Notes: generated by a model from the sequence alone, not told the origin. A DNA stretch of 64,000 nucleotides from Rodentibacter pneumotropicus DSM 21403 (GCF_000379905.1 NZ_KB904041.1:102350-166349); one strand, 5' to 3'. Counted from the first letter of the stretch, positions 19,231 through 30,046 are shown. Numbers and translations: made by a program.

Positions 19231-19674
19231 TTATTCCTCATCAATGACAAATTCAAACCAATCTATCACTTCATTTTCGTGCACACCATTAGCAATGAAA
19301 ATACCGGCATTTTTCACCGATTGTTCATCACCTGAAATTAACGGATGCCAGTCAGGCAAGGATTTACCTTCATAAAGAAGCCGATAAGCACAGGTGTCCG
19401 GCAACCAATGAAAATCGGGCAAATTCTTTTTAGTGAGTTTTGTGCAATCCTTTTCAATACTAAAACGTTCCGCATAATGACCGCACTTTCCGGTTTCTAG
19501 GTTCAACAAATTGCAGGCTATACGGGTGTAATAAAGTTTCTGCCGTTTCCCGCGCCCTTGAATATACTTGCGATAACAGCATTTTCCACAACTATCACAC
19601 AACGCCTCCCATTCAGAATCAGTCATTTCAAGAAGGGATTTGGTTTGCCAAAAATTAGGAGATAAATTCATCAT
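19231..19674 (-). CDS. ycgN: YcgN-type cysteine cluster protein (UPF0260)
   Basis: About 148 residues with the family cysteine pattern CDSCGKCCYRK, ACNLLNLETGKCGHY and DTCAYRLL, plus the conserved ending ENEVIDWFEFVI. The clustered Cys residues suggest metal or Fe-S binding; the biological role is unknown. The start is uncertain: paired ATGs at 19674 and 19671 fit best to the E. coli protein, which begins shortly before FWQ; longer starts at 19692 and 19737 are open. Confidence 0.85.
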   Translation of the reverse strand: MMNLSPNFWQTKSLLEMTDSEWEALCDSCGKCCYRKYIQGRGKRQKLYYTRIACNLLNLETGKCGHYAERFSIEKDCTKLTKKNLPDFHWLPDTCAYRLLYEGKSLPDWHPLISGDEQSVKNAGIFIANGVHENEVIDWFEFVIDEE

Positions 19675-19874
19675 TTTAATACTTTCAAACATAAAAAATC
19701 TAACGTCATTCATCAAGAACCATTCTATTATATTCAATGATTTTGATAGAACAATGTTACCATCATCCCCCTAAAAACCTAAATATCCCGACCTTATTCC
19801 CACCAAATACAGTAAAAAACCTTGATATTGCTCACAATTTTGAAAATATTCCATCATTTTCATAAGCCTTTTTA

Positions 19875-19903
19875 TTGACTAGACAAAAAAATAGGAGTAA
19901 AAA
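19875..19903 (+). promoter_or_regulatory. Candidate promoter of the pxpBCA operon
   Basis: TTGACT at 19875-19880 and TAAAAA at 19898-19903 with 17 bases between, about 30 bases before the pxpB start codon. Confidence 0.45.
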
Positions 19904-19935
19904 TTTTTAACAAAAAAGCAACGTAAGGACAACAT

Positions 19936-20586
19936 ATGCTCACTATCCATCATACTAGCGAATATTCCTTGATTTGCTCACTTCCTCCCCCTGCAGAGTT
20001 ATCAAAACAGCAGTCTCTTTGGCAATTAGCCGAACTGGCACAAAATCTCTCAAACGTTGTTGAAAGTGTCGTAGGAATGAATAATCTCACGCTCTTTTAT
20101 CATCTTCATACCGATCCCCTAGCACTTATCAATGAAGTACATCAACTTTGGGAAAATGTTCAAACACAGAAAACGCATTTTCAAGGAAAATTAGTTGAGA
20201 TTCCCGTTCATTACGGTGGGGAATTTGGCGAAGATTTATATGATGTAGCGAAATTCCACCACACCACCGCACAAGAAATTATTCATCGTCACACTGCCCC
20301 TACTTACACGGTTTTTATGATGGGCTTCCAACCCGGTTTCCCTTATTTAGGCGGATTGCCAGAATCACTTCATACCCCACGCCGCGATGCACCAAGAACA
20401 AGAGTTCCTGCGGGTTCTGTCGGAATCGGAGGAAGCCAAACTGGAATTTATCCGTTTACTTCCCCCGGCGGATGGCAATTATTAGGTAAAACTGACATTC
20501 AACTTTTTGATGTAAATCAAAACCAGCCTGTTTTACTAAAAGCAGGCGATCAAGTCCGTTTTGTTGTGAAGGAGATGACTTTATGA
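19936..20586 (+). CDS. pxpB: 5-oxoprolinase subunit PxpB (KipI/YbgJ)
   Basis: 216-residue cyclophilin-like subunit of the prokaryotic ATP-dependent 5-oxoprolinase, which opens 5-oxoproline to glutamate. Family signatures are VHYGGEFGEDL, FMMGFQPGFPYLGGLPE and the PRTRVPAGSVGIGGSQTGIYP stretch ending SPGGWQLLGKT. It is first of four tightly packed plus-strand genes and overlaps pxpC by 4 bases. An AAGGA box precedes the ATG. Confidence 0.94.
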   Translation: MLTIHHTSEYSLICSLPPPAELSKQQSLWQLAELAQNLSNVVESVVGMNNLTLFYHLHTDPLALINEVHQLWENVQTQKTHFQGKLVEIPVHYGGEFGEDLYDVAKFHHTTAQEIIHRHTAPTYTVFMMGFQPGFPYLGGLPESLHTPRRDAPRTRVPAGSVGIGGSQTGIYPFTSPGGWQLLGKTDIQLFDVNQNQPVLLKAGDQVRFVVKEMTL

Positions 20587-21515
20587 TCTATATTCAACAC
20601 CTTCAAGCCTTTGCTCATCTACAAGACTTAGGCCGCTTTGGCTTGCGCAGCCTTGGAATTGGACATTCCGGTGCAATGGACAGTCTTGCCTTACAAGCAG
20701 GAAATTTATTGTTGCAAAATGCCAATGATTTGCCCGCACTTGAAATTGCCTTAGGAAGTCTAACAGTAACCTTTGATTGCAACACGCCGTTTTGCCTAAC
20801 GGGCGCATTATGTGAGGCAGAACTCGATGGACTCCCTATTTTCCCTTACTGGCGTTATACGGCAAAAGCACGTCAAACCTTAAAAATCAAAAGAATTATC
20901 CAAGGAAATTATGTCTATCTTTGCGTTGCCGGAGGATTTAGTGTGCCGAAAGTATTAGGCTCTTGTAGCACTAACTTACAAGCAGGCTTTGGAGGATTTC
21001 AAGGGCGCTTACTCAAATCAGGTGATCATCTTGCAACTGGACGAAGAGACACCGAAATGAGCCCATTGGGTATTGAACCTATTCCCTTTACAAGAAAAAT
21101 CTATGCCACTGCATCATCAGAATATGAAGCATTTAGCCCAGAATCCCAAAGATTATTTTGGCAACAAAGCTGGACATTGCAACGAAATAGCAACCGCATA
21201 GGCTATCGCTTTTCCGGCTCTCAAAAATTAACACTCAATTCCCCTCTTGAAATGCTCTCTCATGCAGTTCCAATCGGCACAGTACAAGTTCCCCCGGATG
21301 GTCAGCCCATTGTATTAATGGCAGATTCGCAAACAACAGGGGGGTATCCTAAAATCGCCTGTATTATTCAAACAGATATTGGTAGATTGGCACAAATCCC
21401 TTTTGGAGAAGCTGTTTGTTTTGAACTGGTTAGCCATCAACAAGCGAGAGAATTATACCAACGAGATCAAGATTATTTGACATACGTAAGGAGAAAAGCA
21501 AATGAAGTGCGTTGA
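20583..21515 (+). CDS. pxpC: 5-oxoprolinase subunit PxpC (KipA/YbgK)
   Basis: 310-residue partner of PxpB. Hallmarks are [56 protein letters not shown] and the ending [16 protein letters not shown]. Some bacteria fuse PxpB and PxpC; here they are separate, with ATGA overlap, implying coupled translation. It overlaps pxpA by 14 bases. Confidence 0.94.
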   Translation: MIYIQHLQAFAHLQDLGRFGLRSLGIGHSGAMDSLALQAGNLLLQNANDLPALEIALGSLTVTFDCNTPFCLTGALCEAELDGLPIFPYWRYTAKARQTLKIKRIIQGNYVYLCVAGGFSVPKVLGSCSTNLQAGFGGFQGRLLKSGDHLATGRRDTEMSPLGIEPIPFTRKIYATASSEYEAFSPESQRLFWQQSWTLQRNSNRIGYRFSGSQKLTLNSPLEMLSHAVPIGTVQVPPDGQPIVLMADSQTTGGYPKIACIIQTDIGRLAQIPFGEAVCFELVSHQQARELYQRDQDYLTYVRRKANEVR

Positions 21516-22254
21516 TTTAAATGTTGATTTGGCTGAAGGTTGCGTTAACGATGAAGCATTATTGCAATTAATCAGCTCCGCCAATATTGCTTGTGGCTTG
21601 CACGCCGGAGATTACAATGAAATGCGTAAAGCCATTTTATGGGCGAAAGAAAATAACGTAACGGTTGGTGCCCATCCCGGCTATCCCGACCGAGAGAATT
21701 TCGGTCGCCTGAATATGGATTTAATCGATGAAGAACTCAAAGCCAGTTTACTTTATCAGCTCGGCGCAATTAAAGCCCTATGTGAAGCAGAGGATGTCGC
21801 ATTAAGTTACGTTAAACCTCATGGGGCATTATATAACCAAGCTGCAAAAGATCCTGCCCTCGCTCGTTTAATCGTACAAACCATTAAAAAATTTGATCCT
21901 GATTTAGCCCTAATGGGTTTATCGGGAAGTGTAATGCTTCTGACTGCCCAAGAAGAGGGAGTTAAAATCATTTCTGAAGTTTTTGCTGATCGGCATTATC
22001 TCACCGATGGGTCATTGGTACCGCGCAGCCGTGATGATGCGTTAGTCGAAAATGATCAAGAAGCCGTTGCGCAAGTGCTACAGATGGTACTGGAGGGAAG
22101 CGTTCCTTCTGTCGAGGGAATCAATGTTCCCATTCAAGCCGACAGTATTTGCTTACATGGTGATGGTAACCACGCCATTGAATTTGCGAAAAAAATTCGT
22201 GCCGCATTACAAGCTGAACAGATCACCATTTCTGCAAAATATTCATCATTTTAG
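21502..22254 (+). CDS. pxpA: 5-oxoprolinase subunit PxpA (LamB/YcsF family)
   Basis: 250-residue LamB/YcsF family protein with the start [43 protein letters not shown] and [14 protein letters not shown]. In the PxpABC complex it cooperates with PxpB and PxpC in ATP-driven ring opening. AAGGAG precedes the ATG. Located between pxpC and the transporter. Confidence 0.95.
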   Translation: MKCVDLNVDLAEGCVNDEALLQLISSANIACGLHAGDYNEMRKAILWAKENNVTVGAHPGYPDRENFGRLNMDLIDEELKASLLYQLGAIKALCEAEDVALSYVKPHGALYNQAAKDPALARLIVQTIKKFDPDLALMGLSGSVMLLTAQEEGVKIISEVFADRHYLTDGSLVPRSRDDALVENDQEAVAQVLQMVLEGSVPSVEGINVPIQADSICLHGDGNHAIEFAKKIRAALQAEQITISAKYSSF

Positions 22255-22275
22255 TGACAAACTATAGAGGTCAAT

Positions 22276-23463
22276 ATGGCAAATAATAACCGCAATGCTT
22301 TACTCGGGGCAGCATTTTTAATGGCAACATCCGCCATTGGACCGGGATTTCTCACCCAAACCGCAACTTTTACTCAGTCTTTACTCGCTAGTTTTGGCTT
22401 TGTGATTTTACTCTCTATTTTGCTTGATATAGGAGCTCAATTAAACATTTGGCGGATTATTGCCGTTTCAGAAAAAAAAGCCCAAGATATTGCAAATGTG
22501 ATCCTCCCCGGCACAGGATATTTTCTCTCATTACTTATTGTTATGGGCGGATTGGCCTTTAATATCGGGAATGTGGGCGGCGCAGGATTAGGCTTGAATA
22601 TTCTCACAGGCGTATCACCTGAAATTGGGGCAATAATTAGCGGATCAATTGCCGTATGTATCTTCCTTGTAAAAGAAGCAGGTAAAACCATGGATCGTTT
22701 TGCTCAAATAATGGGATTCGTGATGATAGCTTTAACCATTTACGTTGCAGCCCAAACAAATCCGCCCATTGGTGAAGCCGTATTCAGAACATTCATACCG
22801 GAGAAATTAGATGTGATCGCAATCGTTACCCTTGTGGGGGGAACTGTAGGTGGTTATATCACCTTTGCTGGAGCACATCGTTTATTAGATGCGGGCATCA
22901 AAGGCAAAACTTCTCTAAAAGAAGTCAGCAAAAGCTCCGTGTCAGCAATTTTAATTTCCTCCGTAATGAGGATTGTACTTTTTTTAGCCGTTTTAGGCGT
23001 AGTCTCACAGGGTATTACTCTCGATCCAAAAAATCCTGCCGCTACCCCATTTTCATACGCTGCCGGTAATATTGGATTAATGATTTTCGGTATTGTTATC
23101 TGGGCTGCGTCTATTACCTCGGTTATCGGTGCAGCTTATACTTCAGTTTCCTTTATTACCAGTTTTTCACCGAAAATAGAAAAACACAAAAATTGTTGGA
23201 TAGTAGCTTTTATTGTTATCTCGACAGCCGTTCTTGCGACTATTGGACGTCCCGCCCAAGTATTGGTCTTTGTCGGAACATTAAATGGTTTAATTTTACC
23301 GATTTCTCTCGGTTTAATTTTGCTCGCAGCCTATAACACGAAAATTATTGGCGATTATAAACACCCGATGTGGATGACTATTTCAGGTGCTATTGTTGTG
23401 GTTTCCATGGCAATATTAAGCTTAATCACGCTTGTGAAATATGTTGGTAATTTATTGGCTTAG
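22276..23463 (+). CDS. NRAMP-like transporter of the 5-oxoprolinase operon (YcsG-like)
   Basis: 395-residue protein with about 11 membrane segments and NRAMP-like overall layout (GPGFLTQTATF in TM1, FNIGNVGGAGLGLNI, GYITFAGAHRLLDAG near TM6, SVIGAAYTSVSF). The metal-binding DPGN of true NRAMP proteins is replaced by IGPGFLTQ, and the TM6 MPH is absent, so divalent metal transport is unlikely. B. subtilis ycsG sits in an equivalent operon. Import of 5-oxoproline or a related compound is inferred from context only. It follows pxpA by 21 bases and ends the operon. Confidence 0.82.
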   Translation: MANNNRNALLGAAFLMATSAIGPGFLTQTATFTQSLLASFGFVILLSILLDIGAQLNIWRIIAVSEKKAQDIANVILPGTGYFLSLLIVMGGLAFNIGNVGGAGLGLNILTGVSPEIGAIISGSIAVCIFLVKEAGKTMDRFAQIMGFVMIALTIYVAAQTNPPIGEAVFRTFIPEKLDVIAIVTLVGGTVGGYITFAGAHRLLDAGIKGKTSLKEVSKSSVSAILISSVMRIVLFLAVLGVVSQGITLDPKNPAATPFSYAAGNIGLMIFGIVIWAASITSVIGAAYTSVSFITSFSPKIEKHKNCWIVAFIVISTAVLATIGRPAQVLVFVGTLNGLILPISLGLILLAAYNTKIIGDYKHPMWMTISGAIVVVSMAILSLITLVKYVGNLLA

Positions 23464-23493
23464 AACCTAATTAAACATTGCCTAAGAGCGATT

Positions 23494-23539
23494 AAAGAAA
23501 AAAGTGCGGTCAAAATCAGAATTGTTTTTGACCGCACTT
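23494..23539. terminator. Terminator between the pxp operon and glnS (uptake-signal pair)
   Basis: AAGTGCGGTCAAAA (23502-23515) and TTTTGACCGCACTT (23526-23539) form a perfect 14-base stem. The T-rich side lies on the minus strand, so it mainly serves glnS. Confidence 0.8.
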
Positions 23540-23552
23540 ACATTGATGAAAA

Positions 23553-25226
23553 CTAAAAGCTTTCTTTTAGGCTGACAGTAAGATTAAACACCAGATGTTC
23601 AGAGTGGCTGTCTTTACTGTCTGCACAAAAATAACCCTCACGCTCAAATTGATACCCTTTTTCCGCTTCCGCATTGCCAAGGCTTTGTTCTACAAAGCCG
23701 TGTTTTAGCACAAGGGAATTTGGATTAACGACCGAGCAAATATCTTCCTCAGCCCCCGGGTTGGCAACCGTAAAGAGTTTGTCGTAAAGACGGAATTCTG
23801 CCGGATGGTTATGCACAGCGGAAACCCAATGGATCACCCCTTTCACTTTACGGCCGTCCGCCGGATTTTTGCCTAATGTGTCGGGATCATAGGTACAAAA
23901 GACAGTGGTGATTTCACCGTTTGCATCTTTTTCCACACGCTCTGCTTTGATCACATAAGCATTACGTAAACGCACTTCTTTGCCTAGCACAAGACGTTTA
24001 TATTGCTTGTTCGCTTCTTCACGGAAATCCGCACGATCAATATAAATTTCTTTGCTGAAAGGTAATTGACGCTCACCTAATTCCGGACGATTCGGGTGAC
24101 TTGGTGCTATCAACATTTCTTCACCTTCAAAGTTTTCAATCACCACTTTTACCGGATCAATTACCGCCATTGCACGGCAAGCATTTTGGTTGAGATCATC
24201 ACGAATACAGGCTTCTAACGCACTATATTCCACTACGTTATCTTGTTTGGTGACCCCAATACGGCGGCAAAATTCACGAATTGATGCCGGCGTATAACCA
24301 CGACGACGTAAACCAGAAATAGTCGGCATACGGGGATCATTCCAACCGTCCACAATGCCGTCTTCCACTAATTTCAATAACTTACGTTTAGAAGTTAGCG
24401 TACCTTCTAAATTTAAGCGTGAAAATTCATATTGGTGCGGTAATGGACGTTCAATCGAAATATTATCCAATACCCAGTCATATAAACGGCGGTTATCTTG
24501 GAACTCTAATGTACATAACGAGTGTGTAATACGTTCAATCGCATCGGAAATACAGTGGGTGAAATCATACATCGGATAGATACACCATTTATCACCGGTT
24601 TGGTGGTGCTTGGCAAATTTAATCCGATAAAGCACCGGATCACGCATCACCATAAAAGGCGAAGCCATATCAATTTTCGCCCGTAAACTGGCTTTTCCTT
24701 CGGCAAATCCGCCATTTTTCATTTTTTCAAATAAAGCCAAGTTTTCTTCTACACTACGATCACGATAAGGGCTGTTTTTACCCGGCTCCGTTAAGGTGCC
24801 ACGATATTCACGCATTTCTTCCGGTGAGAGCTCGTCCACATAAGCCAAGCCTTTTTTAATTAATTCAATGGCATAGTCATGGAGCGTATCAAAATAATCC
24901 GAGGCATAATGCACCTCTCCTGCCCATTTGAAACCCAGCCATTCTACATCTTGTTTAATGGAATCTACGTATTCCACATCTTCTTTCAAAGGATTGGTAT
25001 CATCAAAGCGTAAATTACATAAACCGTTATAATCTTTCGCAATGCCAAAGTTTAAGCAAATGGATTTCGCATGTCCGATATGCAAATAACCATTGGGTTC
25101 AGGTGGAAAACGGGTGTAAACCTCTTTATGTTTGCCACTTGCTAAATCTTCATCAATAATTTGGGTAATAAAATTGTGCGGACGTGTATTTTCCGCATTT
25201 TCTAAACTATGCTCTGTATTGCTCAT
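23553..25226 (-). CDS. glnS: Glutaminyl-tRNA synthetase
   Basis: Class I synthetase charging tRNA-Gln. The HIGH motif appears as [16 protein letters not shown] near residue 42, and the KMSKS equivalent as [13 protein letters not shown] near 270. C-terminal anticodon-binding beta-barrels follow, with [20 protein letters not shown]. 557 residues, as in E. coli. Monocistronic and divergent from the MacAB-type pump. Confidence 0.97.
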   Translation of the reverse strand: MSNTEHSLENAENTRPHNFITQIIDEDLASGKHKEVYTRFPPEPNGYLHIGHAKSICLNFGIAKDYNGLCNLRFDDTNPLKEDVEYVDSIKQDVEWLGFKWAGEVHYASDYFDTLHDYAIELIKKGLAYVDELSPEEMREYRGTLTEPGKNSPYRDRSVEENLALFEKMKNGGFAEGKASLRAKIDMASPFMVMRDPVLYRIKFAKHHQTGDKWCIYPMYDFTHCISDAIERITHSLCTLEFQDNRRLYDWVLDNISIERPLPHQYEFSRLNLEGTLTSKRKLLKLVEDGIVDGWNDPRMPTISGLRRRGYTPASIREFCRRIGVTKQDNVVEYSALEACIRDDLNQNACRAMAVIDPVKVVIENFEGEEMLIAPSHPNRPELGERQLPFSKEIYIDRADFREEANKQYKRLVLGKEVRLRNAYVIKAERVEKDANGEITTVFCTYDPDTLGKNPADGRKVKGVIHWVSAVHNHPAEFRLYDKLFTVANPGAEEDICSVVNPNSLVLKHGFVEQSLGNAEAEKGYQFEREGYFCADSKDSHSEHLVFNLTVSLKESF

Positions 25227-25411
25227 AACTTTCTCAAATCAATAGAAAAATAATCCCGTTATTCTATACGTTTTGCGGTCAAAAAGCGAGATATGAGAAA
25301 TTGAGTCAATTCCCTTTCTAATTTTCAGCTAATTTTGTTATGTGAAAATTCACAATCAAGGAAAACCTATTGAAAGATAGCTTGTCTCATACCCAAATTT
25401 TTCGTGCAAAA

Positions 25412-25454
25412 CACGAGATTTATCATTAGAATACGCAAACTGAACAAACGTTCA
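25412..25454. promoter_or_regulatory. Operator-like palindromes before macA
   Basis: TGAAC-AAAC-GTTCA at 25441-25454 is a perfect inverted repeat of the kind bound by TetR/AcrR-family repressors. TCGTG-CAAAA-CACGA at 25412-25426 is a second one. They lie in the glnS-macA gap, 20-60 bases before the macA start. No regulator gene is adjacent. Confidence 0.45.
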
Positions 25455-25474
25455 TTAATTGGAATTTAATCTCA

Positions 25475-26650
25475 ATGAAGAAAATTTTCGTTACACTCGG
25501 ACTCTTAATCGTAGGCGGGCTCGCCTACTATTTTTTTGTAGGCAATAACAATCAACAATCCACTTATCTGACTGAAAAAGTCACTCGTGGAAATATTGAA
25601 AAGACCGTTGTTGCCTCCGGTTCTATCAGCAGTATTAATGAAGTGGATGTCGGTGCACAGGTTTCCGGTAAAATCACTAGACTTTACGTCATTCTTGGGC
25701 AAGAAGTGAAAAAAGGCGATTTAATTGCGGATATTGATTCCACCACACAAATTAACGCCCTGAATACCAAAAAAGCTGCCCTTGCCAGCTATCAGGCACA
25801 ATTAAAAGCAAAAGAGACCGCACTTAGCGTGGCACAATCGGCGTATTCCCGTTATTCAAAACTATACGGACAAAAAGCCACCTCTCTTGATGAGTTAAAT
25901 AATGCGAAAAACACCTTTGATGCGGCAAAATCCGAAGTAGATGCATTAAAAGAATCCATTAAACAAGCAGAAATTGAAGTGAATACAGCGGAAACCAACG
26001 TAGGATATACACAAATTACTTCGCCTATTGACGGGACAATCATTTCCACGCCTATTTCAGAGGGGCAAACCGTCAACTCGGCACAAACAACTCCGACTAT
26101 CGTCACTGTAGCTGATTTAAACAAAATGTTGGTGAAACCTGAAATTTCAGAGGGCGACATTACCAAAGTAAAAGCCGGTCAAGCGGTGAGTTTTACGATT
26201 TTGTCCGATCCCAACACCCATTATAAATCGGTGATTTCTTCCGTTGATCCGGCAACCACTACAAAAAGTGATAACACCTCTACTTCATCAAGTAATTCCA
26301 GCACATCGAGTAGCACAAGTGCGGTCTATTATTACGCCAATTTAATCGTGGATAATCCCGACCGCACTTTGCGTATTGGAATGACAACAGAAAACAATAT
26401 CAAAATTGCCGATGCGCAAAATGTGTTGTTGGTTTCCAATATGGCGATTCAAAAAAGAGAGGGAAAAACCTTCGTCAATGTGTTGAATGAAAACAATCAA
26501 CCTGAAATGCGTGAAGTGGAAATCGGCGTGCAAAATGATTTTCAAACGGAAATTAAATCCGGTTTAGTCGAAGGTGATAAAGTGATCGTGTCACAAGTCG
26601 CCGTTGGCGAGCAAGTCGGCAATAGTGGTCGTGGGCCGAGAATGTTCTAA
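25475..26650 (+). CDS. macA: MacA-type periplasmic adaptor protein
   Basis: 391-residue membrane fusion protein linking an inner-membrane ABC pump to an outer-membrane channel. N-terminal anchor IFVTLGLLIVGGLAYYFFV, then a lipoyl-like half motif (GSISSINEVDVGAQVSGKI), a long coiled-coil hairpin (about 85-170), the second lipoyl half (ITSPIDGTIISTPISEGQTV), beta-barrel and membrane-proximal domains. An unusual Ser/Thr-only stretch of about 20 residues (STSSSNSSTSSST) is inserted near residue 275. First of the three-gene operon. Confidence 0.88.
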   Translation: MKKIFVTLGLLIVGGLAYYFFVGNNNQQSTYLTEKVTRGNIEKTVVASGSISSINEVDVGAQVSGKITRLYVILGQEVKKGDLIADIDSTTQINALNTKKAALASYQAQLKAKETALSVAQSAYSRYSKLYGQKATSLDELNNAKNTFDAAKSEVDALKESIKQAEIEVNTAETNVGYTQITSPIDGTIISTPISEGQTVNSAQTTPTIVTVADLNKMLVKPEISEGDITKVKAGQAVSFTILSDPNTHYKSVISSVDPATTTKSDNTSTSSSNSSTSSSTSAVYYYANLIVDNPDRTLRIGMTTENNIKIADAQNVLLVSNMAIQKREGKTFVNVLNENNQPEMREVEIGVQNDFQTEIKSGLVEGDKVIVSQVAVGEQVGNSGRGPRMF

Positions 26651-26666
26651 AGTGCGGTAAAATTTG

Positions 26667-28598
26667 ATGAATATTATTGAAATTAATCAGCTTAATCGCT
26701 ACTTTGGCGAGGGCGAGAATTCAGTTCACATTCTCAAAAATATTTCCCTTAATATTGAGAAAGGTGATTTTGTGGCGATTATCGGGCAATCCGGTTCGGG
26801 AAAATCCACACTGATGAATATCATTGGTTGTTTGGATACGGCAACCAGCGGTTCTTACAAAATTGACGGCAAAGAAACAAATCAACTTTCAGCGGATCAA
26901 CTTTCTGATTTACGAAGCCAAAAATTCGGTTTTATTTTCCAGCGTTATAATTTACTTTCCAGCCTCACCGCAGCAGAAAATGTAGCACTGCCCGCAATTT
27001 ATGCAGGCATACCCCAGAGTCAGCGCCTTGATCGGGCAAAACAATTACTCAAAAAATTGGGCTTGGGCGATAAATGGCAAAATAAACCTAATCAACTTTC
27101 TGGCGGTCAGCAACAGCGTGTGAGTATTGCTCGAGCCTTGATGAATGGCGGTGAAATTATTCTTGCCGATGAACCCACCGGGGCATTAGATTCCCACAGT
27201 GGGCAAAATGTGATGGAAATTTTACGTCATCTCCACCATGAGGGGCATACCATTATTATGGTCACTCATGACCATACCATTGCCGCCAGTGCAAACCGAG
27301 TCATTGAAATTAAAGATGGCGAAATCATTGCAGATTCTCAAAAAGAAGGGGTAAAAAGTGCGGTTGAAAATCAAGCCAAAATTAAACCGCACTTTGGCTT
27401 TAGCAAGGATCAACTCCTTGAGGCTTTTCGGATGTCCGTCAGTGCGATTGTGGCACATAAAATGCGTTCTTTGCTCACTATGCTCGGAATCATTATCGGG
27501 ATCACCTCGGTGGTTTCCGTGGTGGCATTAGGAAATGGTTCACAGCAGAAAATTCTTGAAAATATTAAAGGTATCGGCACCAGCACTATGACGATTTTCA
27601 ATGGCACAGGCTTTGGCGATCGCCGTGCCGAGCAAATGCAAAATCTCACTGTCAATGATGCCAATGCGTTAAATCAACAGAGCTATGTGCAAAGCGTAAC
27701 GCCAAATAGTTCCTCCAGTGGTACGCTGGTGTATGGCAATCAAACCTTCTCCTCCACCAGCCTGAAAGGGGTGGGCGAGCAATATTTCGATGTGGAAGGG
27801 CTTACCCTCAAACAAGGCAATTTATTCTCTGCACAGGATGTATTGGAAAATAATCAAGTCGCCTTAATTGATGAAAGTGCCAAAAAAGCTATTTTTCCAA
27901 ACGAATCCGCTCTGGGCAAAGTGGTGATGTTTAATAAACGCCCATTGCGGATTATTGGTATGGTATCCGACCGACAAATGGGCGGTGCAAGCAGTTCTTT
28001 GAATGTTTATGCACCTTACACCACGGTGATGAATCGCATTTCCGGCAGTAAAAAAATCAGCTCTATCACGGTGAAAATTGCCGATGATGTTGATTCTACT
28101 GTAGCGGAAAAAGGCATCACCGAATTACTCAGCCTACGCCACGGCAAAAAAGATTTTTTTGTGATGAATAGCGATACCATTAAACAAACTATTGAAAGCA
28201 CCACCGGCACAATGAAATTATTAATTTCTTCCATTGCCTTTATTTCTCTTATTGTAGGGGGGATTGGGGTGATGAATATTATGCTGGTCTCCGTCACGGA
28301 GCGTACCAAAGAAATCGGTGTGCGAATGGCAATTGGAGCCCGTCAAACCAATATTTTGCAACAATTTTTAATTGAAGCCGTATTGATTTGTTTAATCGGT
28401 GGTATCACCGGAATTTTGCTTTCAGGCTTAATCGGATTGATGTTTAACCTATTTATGAGCAACTTTACCATGTCATTTTCCACCGTCTCCATTATCACAG
28501 CCGTGTTATTTTCAACGCTCATTGGTGTGGTATTTGGCTATATGCCGGCAAAACGGGCTGCACAGCTGAACCCGATTACCGCCCTCGCCCGAGAATAG
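26667..28598 (+). CDS. macB: MacB-type ABC transporter, fused ATPase and permease
   Basis: 643-residue half-transporter. The N-terminal ATPase shows Walker A GQSGSGKST, Q-loop FIFQRYNLL, signature LSGGQQQR, Walker B IILADEPTGALD and the switch His in MVTHDHT. A membrane helix near residue 275 is followed by a large periplasmic MacB_PCD domain and three C-terminal FtsX-like helices (GGIGVMNIMLVSVTERTKE). With MacA and the outer-membrane factor it forms a mechanotransmission pump for macrolides, peptides or heme-related substrates; substrate not known. The ATG at 26667 is chosen over the TTG one codon before it; an uptake signal fills the gap after macA. Confidence 0.9.
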   Translation: MNIIEINQLNRYFGEGENSVHILKNISLNIEKGDFVAIIGQSGSGKSTLMNIIGCLDTATSGSYKIDGKETNQLSADQLSDLRSQKFGFIFQRYNLLSSLTAAENVALPAIYAGIPQSQRLDRAKQLLKKLGLGDKWQNKPNQLSGGQQQRVSIARALMNGGEIILADEPTGALDSHSGQNVMEILRHLHHEGHTIIMVTHDHTIAASANRVIEIKDGEIIADSQKEGVKSAVENQAKIKPHFGFSKDQLLEAFRMSVSAIVAHKMRSLLTMLGIIIGITSVVSVVALGNGSQQKILENIKGIGTSTMTIFNGTGFGDRRAEQMQNLTVNDANALNQQSYVQSVTPNSSSSGTLVYGNQTFSSTSLKGVGEQYFDVEGLTLKQGNLFSAQDVLENNQVALIDESAKKAIFPNESALGKVVMFNKRPLRIIGMVSDRQMGGASSSLNVYAPYTTVMNRISGSKKISSITVKIADDVDSTVAEKGITELLSLRHGKKDFFVMNSDTIKQTIESTTGTMKLLISSIAFISLIVGGIGVMNIMLVSVTERTKEIGVRMAIGARQTNILQQFLIEAVLICLIGGITGILLSGLIGLMFNLFMSNFTMSFSTVSIITAVLFSTLIGVVFGYMPAKRAAQLNPITALARE

Positions 28599-28668
28599 AT
28601 TTTGTAAAACCCTAAAATGCGGTTAAAATCAGCCGCACTTTTTTCACGATTTAATGAAGGAAAAAACA

Positions 28669-30036
28669 ATGTTAAAAATGAAAAAACTGCCTTTTGCCAT
28701 TGTAATGGCGACTACCCTTGTCAGCTGCGCCAATATTGACGATTCTTATCAAGCCAGCCAAGCGGACTATCAAAAATATGAAGAAATCACGAAACAGTTT
28801 AATGTAAAAGAAAACTGGTGGGCGCTTTATAATGATGCTCAGCTTAATCGCGTGGTAGAGCAAGCACTACTAAACAATAAAGATCTTGCCAAAGCTGCCG
28901 TTGCCGTTAATCGTGCACTTTATAATGCGAATTTAGTAGGGGCAAATTTAGTGCCAACCTTTAGCGGTTCTACTTCATCAGGCGCACAACGACGCATTGA
29001 TACCTCTGCAAGTTCAACCATTTCACACAGCGGTTCATTAAACGTAGCTTATACCCTTGATTTATGGCGTCGTTTAGCGGATTCCGCCGATGCGGCAGAA
29101 TGGACACACAAAGCCACCGCACAAGATTTAGAAGCGACAAAATTGTCTTTAATCAACTCTGTGGTAACAACCTATTATCAAATCGCCTATTTAAACGATG
29201 CCCTCAGCACCACTGAAGAAAGCATCAAATATTACAATGACATCAGCAATATTATGCAACGCCGTCTAAGTCAAGGTGTTGCCGATGCGGCAAGTGTTGA
29301 TCAAGCCCAACAATCGGTTTTAACGGCTCGTAATAGCCTGATCAATTACCAAACCCAACGCAAAACCGCAGAACAAATGCTCCGTAATTTACTGAATTTA
29401 AAACCGGAAGACGCACTCAATATCACTTTCCCACATATTCTTAATGTGAAAAATACTGGTGTGAATTTGAATGTGCCGGTTTCAGTAATCGCCAATCGTC
29501 CTGATATCAAAGGCAATCAATACCGTTTGAGCAGTGCATTTAAAAATGCCAAAGCCACAGAAAAAGGTTGGTTCCCGGAAATCACTTTAGGCGGTAGTTT
29601 AAGTTCAGCAGGAAACAAAGTTGGTAACGCCCTTCATAGCCCAATTGCAGGCGGGACACTGGGAATTAGTTTGCCGTTCTTAAATTGGAACACGGTGAAA
29701 TGGAACGTGAAGATCTCTGAAGCCGATTACGAAACCGCACGTTTAAATTATGAACAAAGTATCACCAAGGCATTAAATGATGTGGATACCAACTATTTTG
29801 CCTTCACCCAAGCCCAAAGTGCCTTTGCGAACCAGCAAAAAACCTTTAACTATAACAAACGCATCACTCAATATTATCGTAATCGCTATAACGCCGGCGT
29901 ATCCGAATTGCGTGAATGGTTAAGTGCAGCCAACACCGAAAAAGCCTCTCAGCTTGCTATTTTGCAAGCGAAATATAGCCTTATTCAGGCAGAAAACGCT
30001 GTATATAGCTCAATGGCGGGTTATTATTCCCGTTAA
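28669..30036 (+). CDS. Outer-membrane efflux lipoprotein (NodT/OMF family)
   Basis: 455-residue TolC-like channel protein. A lipoprotein signal ends at LVSC (lipobox near residue 20). Two OEP repeats follow, with WWALYNDAQLNRVVEQALLNNKDL at the start and SAANTEKASQLAILQAKYSLIQAENAVYSS at the end; the Pro and Arg of VSVIANRPDIKG mark the family. The ATG at 28669 is chosen because the ATG at 28654 overlaps the AAGGA ribosome binding site. It is third in the macAB operon, so this pump probably has its own exit duct. Confidence 0.88.
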   Translation: MLKMKKLPFAIVMATTLVSCANIDDSYQASQADYQKYEEITKQFNVKENWWALYNDAQLNRVVEQALLNNKDLAKAAVAVNRALYNANLVGANLVPTFSGSTSSGAQRRIDTSASSTISHSGSLNVAYTLDLWRRLADSADAAEWTHKATAQDLEATKLSLINSVVTTYYQIAYLNDALSTTEESIKYYNDISNIMQRRLSQGVADAASVDQAQQSVLTARNSLINYQTQRKTAEQMLRNLLNLKPEDALNITFPHILNVKNTGVNLNVPVSVIANRPDIKGNQYRLSSAFKNAKATEKGWFPEITLGGSLSSAGNKVGNALHSPIAGGTLGISLPFLNWNTVKWNVKISEADYETARLNYEQSITKALNDVDTNYFAFTQAQSAFANQQKTFNYNKRITQYYRNRYNAGVSELREWLSAANTEKASQLAILQAKYSLIQAENAVYSSMAGYYSR

Positions 30037-30046
30037 TTACTTTCTA

